Positions 11,601-17,564 of a stretch of DNA of 64,000 bases are shown piece by piece. Each line of letters begins with the position of its first letter. Positions within the stretch are counted from its first letter, which is position 1. The DNA is taken from positions 788,024 to 852,023 of the forward strand of contig NZ_JACDXU010000002.1 in NCBI RefSeq assembly GCF_020539485.1, written 5' to 3'. The translations under genes and the position numbers were made by a program. This DNA comes from Fulverythrobacter ferritrahens (lineage in GTDB: Bacteria > Pseudomonadota > Alphaproteobacteria > Sphingomonadales > Sphingomonadaceae). Under the pieces are notes generated by a model. It was not told the DNA's origin, made no database searches, and was given only the letters and a program-made list of their open reading frames with translations.

Positions 11601-11671
11601 CAACCGGTTACTATTATGATGCTGCCGGTCGGCTGTGGAAAGAACGGCGCCAGCAATTCACCGACTTCTAG
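2693..11671 (+). CDS. giant RHS/YD-repeat protein, N-terminal 2,992 residues, ends at in-frame TAG
   Basis: This is a giant RHS-type protein. Residues about 25-60 (NAASGNLLISHQDEFLIGRG) match the start of an RHS shell, followed by dozens of YD repeats of the form YDxxGRxxxxTDxxG that build the hollow beta-cocoon of polymorphic toxins. No signal peptide is evident. The start at 2693 has GAGGGG 5 bases upstream; a GTG at 2642 would add 17 residues. Two alanine-rich coiled-coil stretches interrupt the shell (codons about 1238-2238 and 2305-2561). The frame stops at TAG 11669-11671 in the middle of a YD-repeat region, and the same frame continues with uninterrupted YD repeats to 16969. This looks like a nonsense mutation in a gene of about 4,758 codons. 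Confidence 0.85.
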   Translation: MVAIFTGLGAGFTRGSGNLLGGAGQLGSALLGRSGDSVSVNAASGNLLISHQDEFLIGRGPDATISRTYNSLQDAADGDNGDHWQQSTTRRVFGLTGTLNAAGSTISRLTADGSVIVYGWDAGRNAYVTKDGAGAFDVLIKSGGEWVWTDGDSQAKEYYEGAQASGEYRIRSAADTDGNALTFTYVAGSDKLDKVTTADGSWTQYGWSGNAVTVVATGYTDLATQTDKTLTRVRYGYDGQGRLESVTTDLTPGDNSVVDANGYVTTYTYEGTTNRIASISQTDGALLAVTYDGAGRVLTLTQTVGSGVTRLTTLAYGATYTEVTGPDGQVARLDYDGQNRLTQLTAPPATAGASGQAVQFTYDADGNLDTVTDGNGKVTRYDYDANGNTRLLTDPTGRTVTRIYDENNRLITEKSVGSDESGANVTHYAQYAYDAEGHLRFTVDAAGRVTEYRYSAAGQLVRTISYAEHSHATGAAGISSVEMEAWVASLADCSSVRIAENTYDARGNLVLSQAFGIADSLGNPLTGEGVTTAHYVYDQAGNLLESWREGEAHETFLYDGMGRLYSSTDRNGGTTTITFIGGGTTTTVTTAAGLTTTSVYNKAGELISLTESGAGTTAGTATYEYDAAGRLRVIANASGRSNYIYYDKAGRKVATANGRGEITEYRYDAAGRLAATIAYATALAGANKAAFENPASTADFASLRPASGLADVWTWTVYDDAGRVIQAIDNNGGALTNEYDSSGRLVKSIAWYNTLSGAQLNTLRTALPAAPVLPAAHARDVVARSFYNAAGQQVGMLDGEGHLTETIYDSAGLAVETIAYATPAKPADRANGTFETLRAYVAGSSTVDRVSYSVYDGQGLVRFAINAQGGVVGYSYDAAGRLVSATAYAAELDLGALPDRSFDAVKAAVTANAADRTSRTVYDAAGREAYMVDAEGGVTAFSYDVAGRVTKVVAFDNLYSSGVTLSALDSWAANSAQANDTANRVTRNWYDARGEVIYSLDAENFVTGYTYDQDGRVLSTTRYGGPRVTVSDSTTLGQLVPLLAGTPTATAITVSQTYDDAGRVLTTTDGEGYVTRNTYNALGQLTDVYVADGTADQVRTHYEYDGAGRVKRQFFAYGEAEAISVQFTYDGLGNQTSVTDANGNTTSFTYDKLGRVLTSTNALNGVTTYVYDTFGKAVKATDPLGKATYSYYDNLGRLVATRDANGYVTVTRYNRFDEALETARFSVALTGTGETGVAILNPADMAAPSGDLLALYNQLQAAANVLDAPATAAEAAAAQAQAAAAAALAYAQNLPTAADVQAAYDAAAQAQAAADAAQAAADQAAAAATVATAAVSPFQNAANASQANADALQAAADQAAAVAAQAQMDADAAQAAADAALDHLQALQGPDPAEVQAAYDAAAALQTAAESLQASADQEAASAASAQAAAVSAQNAAAAAATTAAQKQTAYDNAVTAAASALAAYNTASQQAADALAAANAATTAYNNAAAAVTSQQTTVNNLANQLSANAVKQAYTNPIPPLQAYSSSLQATVNDLQAQITVATASMSSLPPEGQYYYYLQYIQPLLDQQQAYSSAKSAVDNEIASLQTGNPLSASGKSYINTYRGFTAQQISDYQTLQANYDAAVATLATRQSQKASAQTAMNNAVTLSNQKAAAKTTALNAKNAADAAVVTANTALQTANTAATQAQNAANAAQSTANDAAATAASAQAAADTAQADADQALANADLLASGGNPEVQAAYDVATQAQQNATALDAQADAAETVRSQKQADANSAAAAAAAADALVNDLQGQVANYSGGGAVSFEAERTAALAGVSSWINARGNWLNNADDITGILDNGTSGLLLSELRNYGSVYSTEENYVDDLNGTYRAAYINEYYANLTWRANNLGADRSAALADRLTWLAAREQDLKNWIDGYAGISGLGANPTQTTNKLKLLWVQVRAAIYDITHNTYSTGWPTNTSAINSFYSSGRNNTSFVPSGISGTTTQTSTYRAGIVINAYFDVAAAVGEPLGGSDPAYDALLADLAQAQTAAIAAHNANTAAQAALTAAIAAASQLRADADQAQLDADAALAYADQLAAEFETSPQELQAAQDAYDAARAAADAVQATADQAAADAVAAQGLADAAQADADADLAEVMAAQATADQAASDAVEAQEDADAAQVVADAALASAQQLDASIADPAAIEIAYAAAAEARADADAAQEVADQLRHDANVAQTKADAAYAAAQAGSADGILDNFELFDLSQLGAKSATYNSYDKLGRVTQRIDAEGYVETSAYDAFGQRVTFSRYELSIYGSYGGQTGEIQEASANVASLQKAADDLAALAGTRAAQAATDHATYLSLANIAQSLRATANTKLSTANTLQQEANTKAANLAPQINAAFQDYFVQLAALLPNLHQNALNAQQEMETWYNSLTPEQLANPNIGPVAQAYQSQVDQAWADYNAANAVLNNQANYSPGDYLPSFGTSITATYDSLNQQVSAAQTAASNAMVAYVTADGLADNAEASASAALAAANQSQAAANSAQAQANTAQNTANAALANLQQLQAAQFNGTTPLPSFALGQLGDAATTSLEYDNRGKLTRSTDAEGFSELHTYDAFGRQVASIAKSNTANKASAGGTTGYTYDKRGLLLSETRPASSGRTEYEYDGLGNVRRKIEAAGFAEARTTDYVYNKLSRLTQTIGDARTVLDQNGHVALNGNFSPTEYVAYDANGNVTRTVDAAGNRTVFFYDKLNRKTHEINAVGAHTVYTYDSNGNVKTISVYEGNGTQPADGGADTLAPGPVGSVRQTGFEYDSLGQMTSSKVLLPSGYKTGVWNGSSWSNATTTELVTKHEYDYLGNVVKLTDPENNSTFSYYDGLGRKIAQVDGEGYLTSWSYDADGNVASERRFATRFTGTPVKTSPPVLLPNAEDRVTLYTYDENGNRLTEKRLGVAVFNGVDGVLTVDAMIHYEYNGLGQVIKKTEATGDATGYYYDAAGRLWKERRQQFTDF
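6405..9405 (+). repeat. first alanine-rich coiled-coil insertion in the RHS shell (about 1,000 residues)
   Basis: Between two YD-repeat blocks the protein switches to long runs rich in Ala, Gln, Asp and Asn with heptad-like spacing (for example AAADAAQAAADQAAAAA). These would form extended alpha-helical coiled coils. A unit opening [E/D]VQAAYD or similar recurs near 6588, 6870, 7905, 8955 and 9240. A non-repetitive, tryptophan- and tyrosine-containing stretch at about 8090-8750 could be a small globular domain at the tip of a helical hairpin. YD repeats resume at FDLSQLGAKSATYNSYDKLG. Confidence 0.75.
9606..10375 (+). repeat. second alanine-rich coiled-coil insertion in the RHS shell (about 257 residues)
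   Basis: A second, shorter Ala/Gln/Asn-rich helical segment sits between YD repeats. It ends at ALGQLGDAATTSLEYDNRG, which parallels the exit of the first insertion (DLSQLGAKSATYNSYDKLG). The matching borders suggest that both insertions entered at equivalent positions of the YD repeat or arose by duplication. Confidence 0.65.
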
Positions 11672-14600
11672 GGCAACCAGGTCTCGCCGGAAATTCTCTA
11701 CGGCTATAATGCGCTGGGGGATCTGGTACAGACGACGCAGGCAGGCCTAGGTGATACCGCTGCACGGGTTACCCAATACACCTATGGAGCGGGCGGCCTG
11801 CTCGATACGGTCACCGATGCCGAGGGGAATGTTCACCACTATTTCTATGACGATCGCGGCAATGTAATCCGCGATCAGTATTTCCGCGCCGGATCGGGGG
11901 GCGGACAGGGCACGCTTGAAGCGGTACTCAGAAAATATGACGAACTTGGCCGGGTGGTCGAACAGAAGGTCGCGGCATGGATCAATAATGCCTGGCAGCC
12001 GGGCGACGTCAGCAGGACCGAATATAACGCCTTCGGTGACCTTGTGCGCAGCGGCATTAACGGAGCGTGGCAGCAGGAAAACAAATATGACGCGGCCGGT
12101 CGGATGTGGGCATCCAATTCCGGTGACGGGATCTGGAAATATTTCGGCTATGACAAGAACGGCAACCAGACCATCGCGATTATCAGCGCCGGCGCCGATC
12201 TGGGCGGCAAGACCTTCAACCAGGCGAGGGCGCTGATCGGCGATGCCAATGTCAATGCGACCTATACCGTTTATGATGGTCGTAATCTGGCGGTCCGTAT
12301 CATCGAGGAAGGGCGCGAATATGTGGAGAGCGATACCGGTAATTCGGTTATAGCTGCGCTCACCACCTATCGGACATATAATGCCTTCGGCGATGTCGCG
12401 AGCGAGACTAACACCGCTGACGCCAAAATCACCTATATCTACAACACGATGGGGCGGATGATCCGTTCGGAAGGTCCGGCGGTCAAGATCACGCTCGAGA
12501 GTGGCGCCACCAAATGGGTAAAGCCTGCCGAGGATTTCTATTACGATGTGGCGGGGCGCCTCGTCGCCAAGCGTGATGCCAATGGCAGCTACGCGGCTGG
12601 CGGCGCAAATGCAGCCTCCGCCGTTTCCAAGCTCGCCGACAAAGGCAATCTCACGCGCCTGACCCTGCTCGCAGGAACCGGTTATGGCGGAAGCCAGGCG
12701 CTCGTCACTGAAGAAATTCGTGCTGATGGCGGCAGAACGCGTACCGGATATGATATCCATGGCGATGCGCGCGTAGTGAATGTGCTGTTCGACGGGAACG
12801 GTTCAAGCTCCGGCGATATCTGGCTTGAGACCGATCAGACTTTCGACAAACTCGGACGCCTCATTGAACGCAGGGAGTTGCGCCAGAAATATTCCGCCGG
12901 AACCCAGGCGCTTTATACGACCGACGACTTCTTCGACAGCTATGCATATGATTTGCTGGGGCAGCAGATCAGGCACGGCAATAGCCACTATAGCACCTAT
13001 GACACGGGAACCGGTCGCTATCTGAACGGCAACATAGAAACGACCGATTACGATCTGCAGGGTCGGGTTGTTTCGACACGGGCCTTCGGCGGCGACGTCA
13101 CGACCTACGCTTACAGCTGGGATATAGCCATTGCTGCGGGCGGGATCGGTTACACGGCACCGGGCGGCTGGAGCAAGGTCACCACCTATGCCAACTCAAA
13201 GACGCTCACTGAAAAGACCGATATCTTTGGCCGGGCTACCTACAAGAAGGATCTGGGCGACCACGAAACCAGCTACACCTATGATCTGGCGGGGCGCCTG
13301 ACCAAGTCGCAGATCGGATCGACCAGCTACAATTACGAATATTACAACACCGGGCAGGTCCACAAGGCATTCACCACCGCCCCGAACTGGACCTATTACA
13401 CCAGCGCGAGCGGCAGCGGCAGTACCGCGACGAAACAGGATTTCTCGAGCACAGCCACCCAAAGCGCCGTCTACACCTATGACGAGGCCGGCAATCGGCT
13501 GACCGAATATGGCGAGCTCAAGAGTGGCGGCACGACGGTGGTGTGGAAGGATCACACCGCAACCTATGATGCGCTTGGCCGCCTGACTTCCGACACAATG
13601 CGACCGACCAGCGTCCAGCCGAAGGCCAGCGTCGTATTCGGCTATGACGCTAACGGCAATGTGATGATGAAGAGCTCCACCTATCGCTACATGAACGCGG
13701 AGGGAGGCTTCAATACTGGCGATGTCACACGGACGGCTTGGTATCGCTATGATTCCATGAACCGGGTGGTGATCAATAATGGCGATCTCAGCGGTGGGCA
13801 GATCATCCTGGGCACACCGGTGAGCAAGGATTTCGTTGGAGATCCCTCGCAGGCTATAACTTATAACAAGGCAGGCCAGAGAACTTCCGTTTCAAATAAT
13901 CTATATTATGAACATTATCTCCAGCCCGCTTCCGTGCAGCCTTATGGTGATTTCGGAGGTGGGCTGGTTACTTATACGGCGGCCGAAACAGAGCGATATG
14001 AATATGATGGCGCTGGCCGCCTGAGCAAGATCAATGTCGCAGGGCACGCTCTCAGCGAATATGCCTATATGGTGGCCGGCATTGATGCCGCGACACGCAA
14101 TGAGCCCACGCCCCCGGCTCAGGACTTCGTCGTCTCTACGGGGGAAGTACGCCGTGCGGCTTTCTCATACGATGCGCTCGGTCGGCAAACCGGACAAAAC
14201 ACCTATGGAAGCGATGGGACGACTGTCGTTCACAACGCCAGCACCAATTATAATTCCGAGAACGGCCGGATTGAGGCGACCTTTATTTCGACGAAGAAAG
14301 ACGATGGTAAAACCTACACTCAGTCGGTCACTAACTATTATGGTTCTGGCTCCAGCTATGCGCTCGGTGCGGTTACCTCTTCCACCGGCAGCAACAGCGT
14401 AAACGGTCAGTCTGCAACAAGCTCAACCACTACGAACACGTTCGAATGGTGGGATGGCGCGGTGCAGAAAACCATCCAATATGTTGAAGATAGCAAGAAC
14501 TGGACGACTACTTTCAATTACAATGGTCTTGGCCAGCTGATCAACGCACACATTGCCGATGGCCAGCCGCGCGACGTCTATTTCACGCTTGATGAGGTCG

Positions 14601-16969
14601 GCCAGATCATCCGGCGTGACGAGACCAGGTCGAGCAGTGCGCCGGCCGCGCAGACCGGCAGTCCACACGAGCTGTGGTATCGCCTGGGCGACCGGGAGAT
14701 CGGCTATGTTGGCAATAATGGAGGGACAAACCCGACCCTGCTGACGTCGCTTGCCCAGCAGCAGGCGGCGGGCGGGCCCGGCACGTTCCGCGGCGGATCG
14801 ACCAACCCCCAGTCAAGCATCGGCTTTGCCCAGGCGCTGGACCCCATCAATCTGCACGAACAAGGCAGCGTTGCAGGAAGCTGGACCGTCAAGGCTGGCG
14901 ACACACTGCAGTCGATCGCGCAGAAGCTCTATGGCGATGCCTCGCTGTGGTACAAGATCGCCGAGGTCAACGGGCTGTCGAGCGGCAGCAGCCTTATCGC
15001 TGGGCAGCAACTCACTCTCCCATCCGGGGTTCTGCGCAACACCTACACGGCGGACAGCTTCCGTCCCTACGATCCAGCGCAGGCGATCGGCGATCTTTCG
15101 CCCAGCACACCTAAGCCGCCGAAGAAGAACAATTGCGGGATGTTCGGGCAGATCCTGCTCGCTGCCATTGCGATTGGGATATCGGTTTGGTTGGGGCCGG
15201 AGATGATCGGCTTCTTCCAGGGGGCCTTTGCCAGCAGCGTGGTAGGGGGCGTGGTTGGCGGAGTCCTTACGGGTGCGGCAGGTTCTATCGTCAGCCAGAC
15301 CGTTGGTGTCATCAGTGGAATTCAGGACAGTTTTAGTTGGAAGTCCGTTGGCCTCGCGGCCATCGCGGGCGGCATTGGCGGTGGATTGCAAGGTACGGGC
15401 TTGTTCGGAGAAACGGTCGGCAAGAGCTTTACGCCCGGCAAGATCGGCATCCAAAGCGGGCTTGTGGATGCCGCGGTCCGCGGTGCCGCGCAAAACGCGA
15501 TCACTCAGGGCATCGCTGTGGCGACACGCCTGCAGAGCAACTTCGATTGGGCCGGGGTCGCGGCTGGCGGAGTCGGTGCCGGGGTTGGCCACTGGGTGGG
15601 TGGAGGGCTCCCGTCTCTCCGGGACAACGCCAGTCTCAGCAATATCGGGCGCCAATTTGGAACAAGCGCTGCAACCCAATTGGCGAGCGCTGCTACACGC
15701 TCAGCCATTAAGGGAGAAAGCTTCGCCGACAATTTCGTAGCCGCGCTGCCCGATGTGATCGGTGGCACTCTTGGGAGTCTCGTTGCTAGCGAGATCGCTG
15801 GACGTGGCCATGCGGATATTGTCGAATCGATTGATCCACCGACCGTGCAGCCCCCAGCCAATATCAATGGCGGGCAGGTTAGCAAAAATGGCTACATAGT
15901 AGTTACGCCAAGGCGTTCCAGTATCTTTGATTATGTCGATTATTTTCCTCAGATCACAGCCATATTGATTTCGTTTGATATACAACGGGGCGGGATAGAA
16001 TACGCAGCAAATCGACAGCATCAGCGGATCGTCCGGAATCTTGCAGATCAGTATAAGGCAACAATTTCCTCTGGGTTGCTTCCGCAGGGACCATTGACCG
16101 CCGATGGCCTAACCCCGCAACCGGTGGGCAGCATGGAAGTCGCTGCATCACTGATTGAACTGAGGGGGTGGCGTGCGCGAGCTTATGAGATCTACAAAGG
16201 CGGATACGTGGAGAATGGCATCCATACGTCCTATAGTGAGAGCTATTACAAAGACATTGTAAGGGGCTACGATCTGAACGAAGCTCTCATTCACCGGTGG
16301 AATTCCATCGCCGATGATGAGGTAAACAAGCTGTTGTTCGTAGCCGTTGGTGCTCCCGCCCTGGTAGCGGGAAGCGCTGTTGCGGCTCCAGCTGCAGGGG
16401 CATATGCGGTGTCCTTGGGCGGCGGAGGCATGGCCTATTATGGTACGAGCTTTGCCGTTGGTAGCTTGACGAGCGGTGGGTTCGAATACGCCAAGAACGA
16501 GGTATTCGGGCTTGAGCATACAACGGGCGGCTATGTCGGCTCCATGCTGAGCGGTGGAATCGGCGGGACTGGATTGAAGGTCTTGGGTGCTGGTGGGACT
16601 CCAGCTTTAGTGAATGACACTCTTACAGGCGGTGTATTATCTGGCGGTGGAGAGGCATTTGGTCAATACATTAATCTGAAGCTAGGTAATATATCAAATA
16701 TAGATGAAGAGAGTATCGTTATCTCATCATTTATTGGTGCCGCGAGCTCTGGAGGCGTGGGTGACGTGCGGATCAATGGATTGAATGCTGGCAGAAACAG
16801 CAGCCTCTCAATTTACAAGGGCCTGCAAACTCGGATGAGCAACGGCAGCATCAGCCAGTTCGGGATGCGTTACGGCATTATGGGCGGCATTGCTGAGGGA
16901 ATTAAGGGGGTGGGCCAAGGCGCAGCTGATTCGATTTATTCTGGCATCTATGAGGACGCTAACAGATGA
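11672..16969 (+). CDS. RHS/YD-repeat protein, C-terminal part downstream of the in-frame TAG (LysM, membrane segment, tip)
   Basis: This is the direct continuation, in the same frame, of the giant RHS gene. The first codons after TAG read GNQVSPEILYGYNALGDL and go straight on with YD repeats. Domains in order: YD repeats to about 14600; a LysM domain at 14881-15033 (WTVKAGDTLQSIAQKLYGDA, then YKIAEVNGL); glycine-rich hydrophobic segments at about 15140-15800; and an unrecognised C-terminal tip from about 15830. Base composition becomes AT-richer towards 16500-16800, as is common in variable toxin tips. The first credible start after the TAG is GTG at 11954, without a clear ribosome-binding site, so separate translation is doubtful. 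I treat this as the severed 3' half of a broken gene unless the TAG is suppressed or a sequencing error. Confidence 0.75.
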   Translation, partial: GNQVSPEILYGYNALGDLVQTTQAGLGDTAARVTQYTYGAGGLLDTVTDAEGNVHHYFYDDRGNVIRDQYFRAGSGGGQGTLEAVLRKYDELGRVVEQKVAAWINNAWQPGDVSRTEYNAFGDLVRSGINGAWQQENKYDAAGRMWASNSGDGIWKYFGYDKNGNQTIAIISAGADLGGKTFNQARALIGDANVNATYTVYDGRNLAVRIIEEGREYVESDTGNSVIAALTTYRTYNAFGDVASETNTADAKITYIYNTMGRMIRSEGPAVKITLESGATKWVKPAEDFYYDVAGRLVAKRDANGSYAAGGANAASAVSKLADKGNLTRLTLLAGTGYGGSQALVTEEIRADGGRTRTGYDIHGDARVVNVLFDGNGSSSGDIWLETDQTFDKLGRLIERRELRQKYSAGTQALYTTDDFFDSYAYDLLGQQIRHGNSHYSTYDTGTGRYLNGNIETTDYDLQGRVVSTRAFGGDVTTYAYSWDIAIAAGGIGYTAPGGWSKVTTYANSKTLTEKTDIFGRATYKKDLGDHETSYTYDLAGRLTKSQIGSTSYNYEYYNTGQVHKAFTTAPNWTYYTSASGSGSTATKQDFSSTATQSAVYTYDEAGNRLTEYGELKSGGTTVVWKDHTATYDALGRLTSDTMRPTSVQPKASVVFGYDANGNVMMKSSTYRYMNAEGGFNTGDVTRTAWYRYDSMNRVVINNGDLSGGQIILGTPVSKDFVGDPSQAITYNKAGQRTSVSNNLYYEHYLQPASVQPYGDFGGGLVTYTAAETERYEYDGAGRLSKINVAGHALSEYAYMVAGIDAATRNEPTPPAQDFVVSTGEVRRAAFSYDALGRQTGQNTYGSDGTTVVHNASTNYNSENGRIEATFISTKKDDGKTYTQSVTNYYGSGSSYALGAVTSSTGSNSVNGQSATSSTTTNTFEWWDGAVQKTIQYVEDSKNWTTTFNYNGLGQLINAHIADGQPRDVYFTLDEVGQIIRRDETRSSSAPAAQTGSPHELWYRLGDREIGYVGNNGGTNPTLLTSLAQQQAAGGPGTFRGGSTNPQSSIGFAQALDPINLHEQGSVAGSWTVKAGDTLQSIAQKLYGDASLWYKIAEVNGLSSGSSLIAGQQLTLPSGVLRNTYTADSFRPYDPAQAIGDLSPSTPKPPKKNNCGMFGQILLAAIAIGISVWLGPEMIGFFQGAFASSVVGGVVGGVLTGAAGSIVSQTVGVISGIQDSFSWKSVGLAAIAGGIGGGLQGTGLFGETVGKSFTPGKIGIQSGLVDAAVRGAAQNAITQGIAVATRLQSNFDWAGVAAGGVGAGVGHWVGGGLPSLRDNASLSNIGRQFGTSAATQLASAATRSAIKGESFADNFVAALPDVIGGTLGSLVASEIAGRGHADIVESIDPPTVQPPANINGGQVSKNGYIVVTPRRSSIFDYVDYFPQITAILISFDIQRGGIEYAANRQHQRIVRNLADQYKATISSGLLPQGPLTADGLTPQPVGSMEVAASLIELRGWRARAYEIYKGGYVENGIHTSYSESYYKDIVRGYDLNEALIHRWNSIADDEVNKLLFVAVGAPALVAGSAVAAPAAGAYAVSLGGGGMAYYGTSFAVGSLTSGGFEYAKNEVFGLEHTTGGYVGSMLSGGIGGTGLKVLGAGGTPALVNDTLTGGVLSGGGEAFGQYINLKLGNISNIDEESIVISSFIGAASSGGVGDVRINGLNAGRNSSLSIYKGLQTRMSNGSISQFGMRYGIMGGIAEGIKGVGQGAADSIYSGIYEDANR

Positions 16970-16984
16970 GTTGGCCGCCTCGTG

Positions 16985-17219
16985 CCGCTGGAACTCGGTT
17001 ACTTCGTCCGATAGCGAGTAGAGCGCCGAAGCATCAGGATCTTGAGCATAAGAACCGGGGCGAACGGTGCCTGGCCGCCCTTGCCGCGAACACTACGACG
17101 AAGCGCCTGCGCCCACGGTCCGTGGAAAGACTTAGAGGTCCACAACCCCCGGTAATGGCGCCAGCGGATCACCCGCACTCAGAGCCCGAAAGATCAAAGA
17201 AGCCGGGCTGTCCTGCCAT
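16985..17219 (-). pseudogene. IS5-family transposase N-terminal remnant with frameshifts
   Basis: On the minus strand an ATG at 17219 begins MAGQPGFFDLSG. Pieces in different frames then spell LSAGDPLAPLPGVVDL, KGGQAPFAPVLMLKILM and ALYSLSDEVTEFQ. Together these follow the N-terminal order of IS5-family transposases (xQPGFFD ... KGGRPPxDPVLMFKILVLQALYxLSD). At least two frame changes are needed and the similarity stops at about 16988, within 20 bases of the RHS stop codon, so only about 80 residues survive. No intact terminal inverted repeat was found. It occupies the place where an RHS immunity gene would normally lie. Confidence 0.7.
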
Positions 17220-17506
17220 CACTGCCTCCGCTCATCGCGAATGCCGGTGAATCACGCCAAGCGGCCGTCAGACGGCAGCTTTTCCAAGTGTCCGGCTGTC
17301 GCAACACTGGGTGCCGATGGCGATCGGATCACCGCGGAGATGGAGTCCCTCCTCCTCCTTACGCTGCGCGCGATTATGACATTCATCTGGGCAAGAAGAC
17401 CAGACGTTCCAGTACGCCGATCGTCCGTTTTTCTTTCCCCGCATCGGCAGATCCGGCCTCCCCTTGTCTTGCTCCGTAAGAGTTCTGGAAAGGACAACCC
17501 AGCCGG
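17220..17506. other. gene-free stretch between IS remnant and G8 gene terminator
   Basis: No open frame in this stretch resembles a known protein. It may contain the outer end of the decayed IS element, but no target duplication or terminal repeat could be recognised by eye. Confidence 0.3.
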
Positions 17507-17540
17507 AAAAACGGGCGCCGGAGAGAATGCCGGCGCCGTT
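17507..17540 (-). terminator. rho-independent terminator for the G8 beta-helix gene
   Basis: GGCGCCGG (17514-17521) and CCGGCGCC (17530-17537) form a perfect 8-bp stem with an 8-base loop. On the minus strand the stem is followed by CGTTTTT, a T-run. It sits 25 bases past the stop codon of the minus-strand G8 gene. Confidence 0.75.
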
Positions 17541-17564
17541 TGTAAATGGCATTGCGGAACCGAT

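Noticed and set aside
11669..11671. Programmed read-through or pyrrolysine/selenocysteine recoding of the TAG.
   Set aside because: No downstream stem-loop or recoding element was recognised, and pyrrolysine machinery is not expected in sphingomonads. A nonsense mutation is simpler.
15823..15834. GAATCGATTG, a near match to the LacI operator core, inside the RHS gene.
   Set aside because: It lacks the symmetric C at the first position, lies in coding DNA and is far from any start codon.
16966..17250. Possible immunity gene starting with ATG overlapping the RHS stop codon.
   Set aside because: After the first few codons the sequence is antisense to the IS5 transposase remnant and has no protein-like composition.
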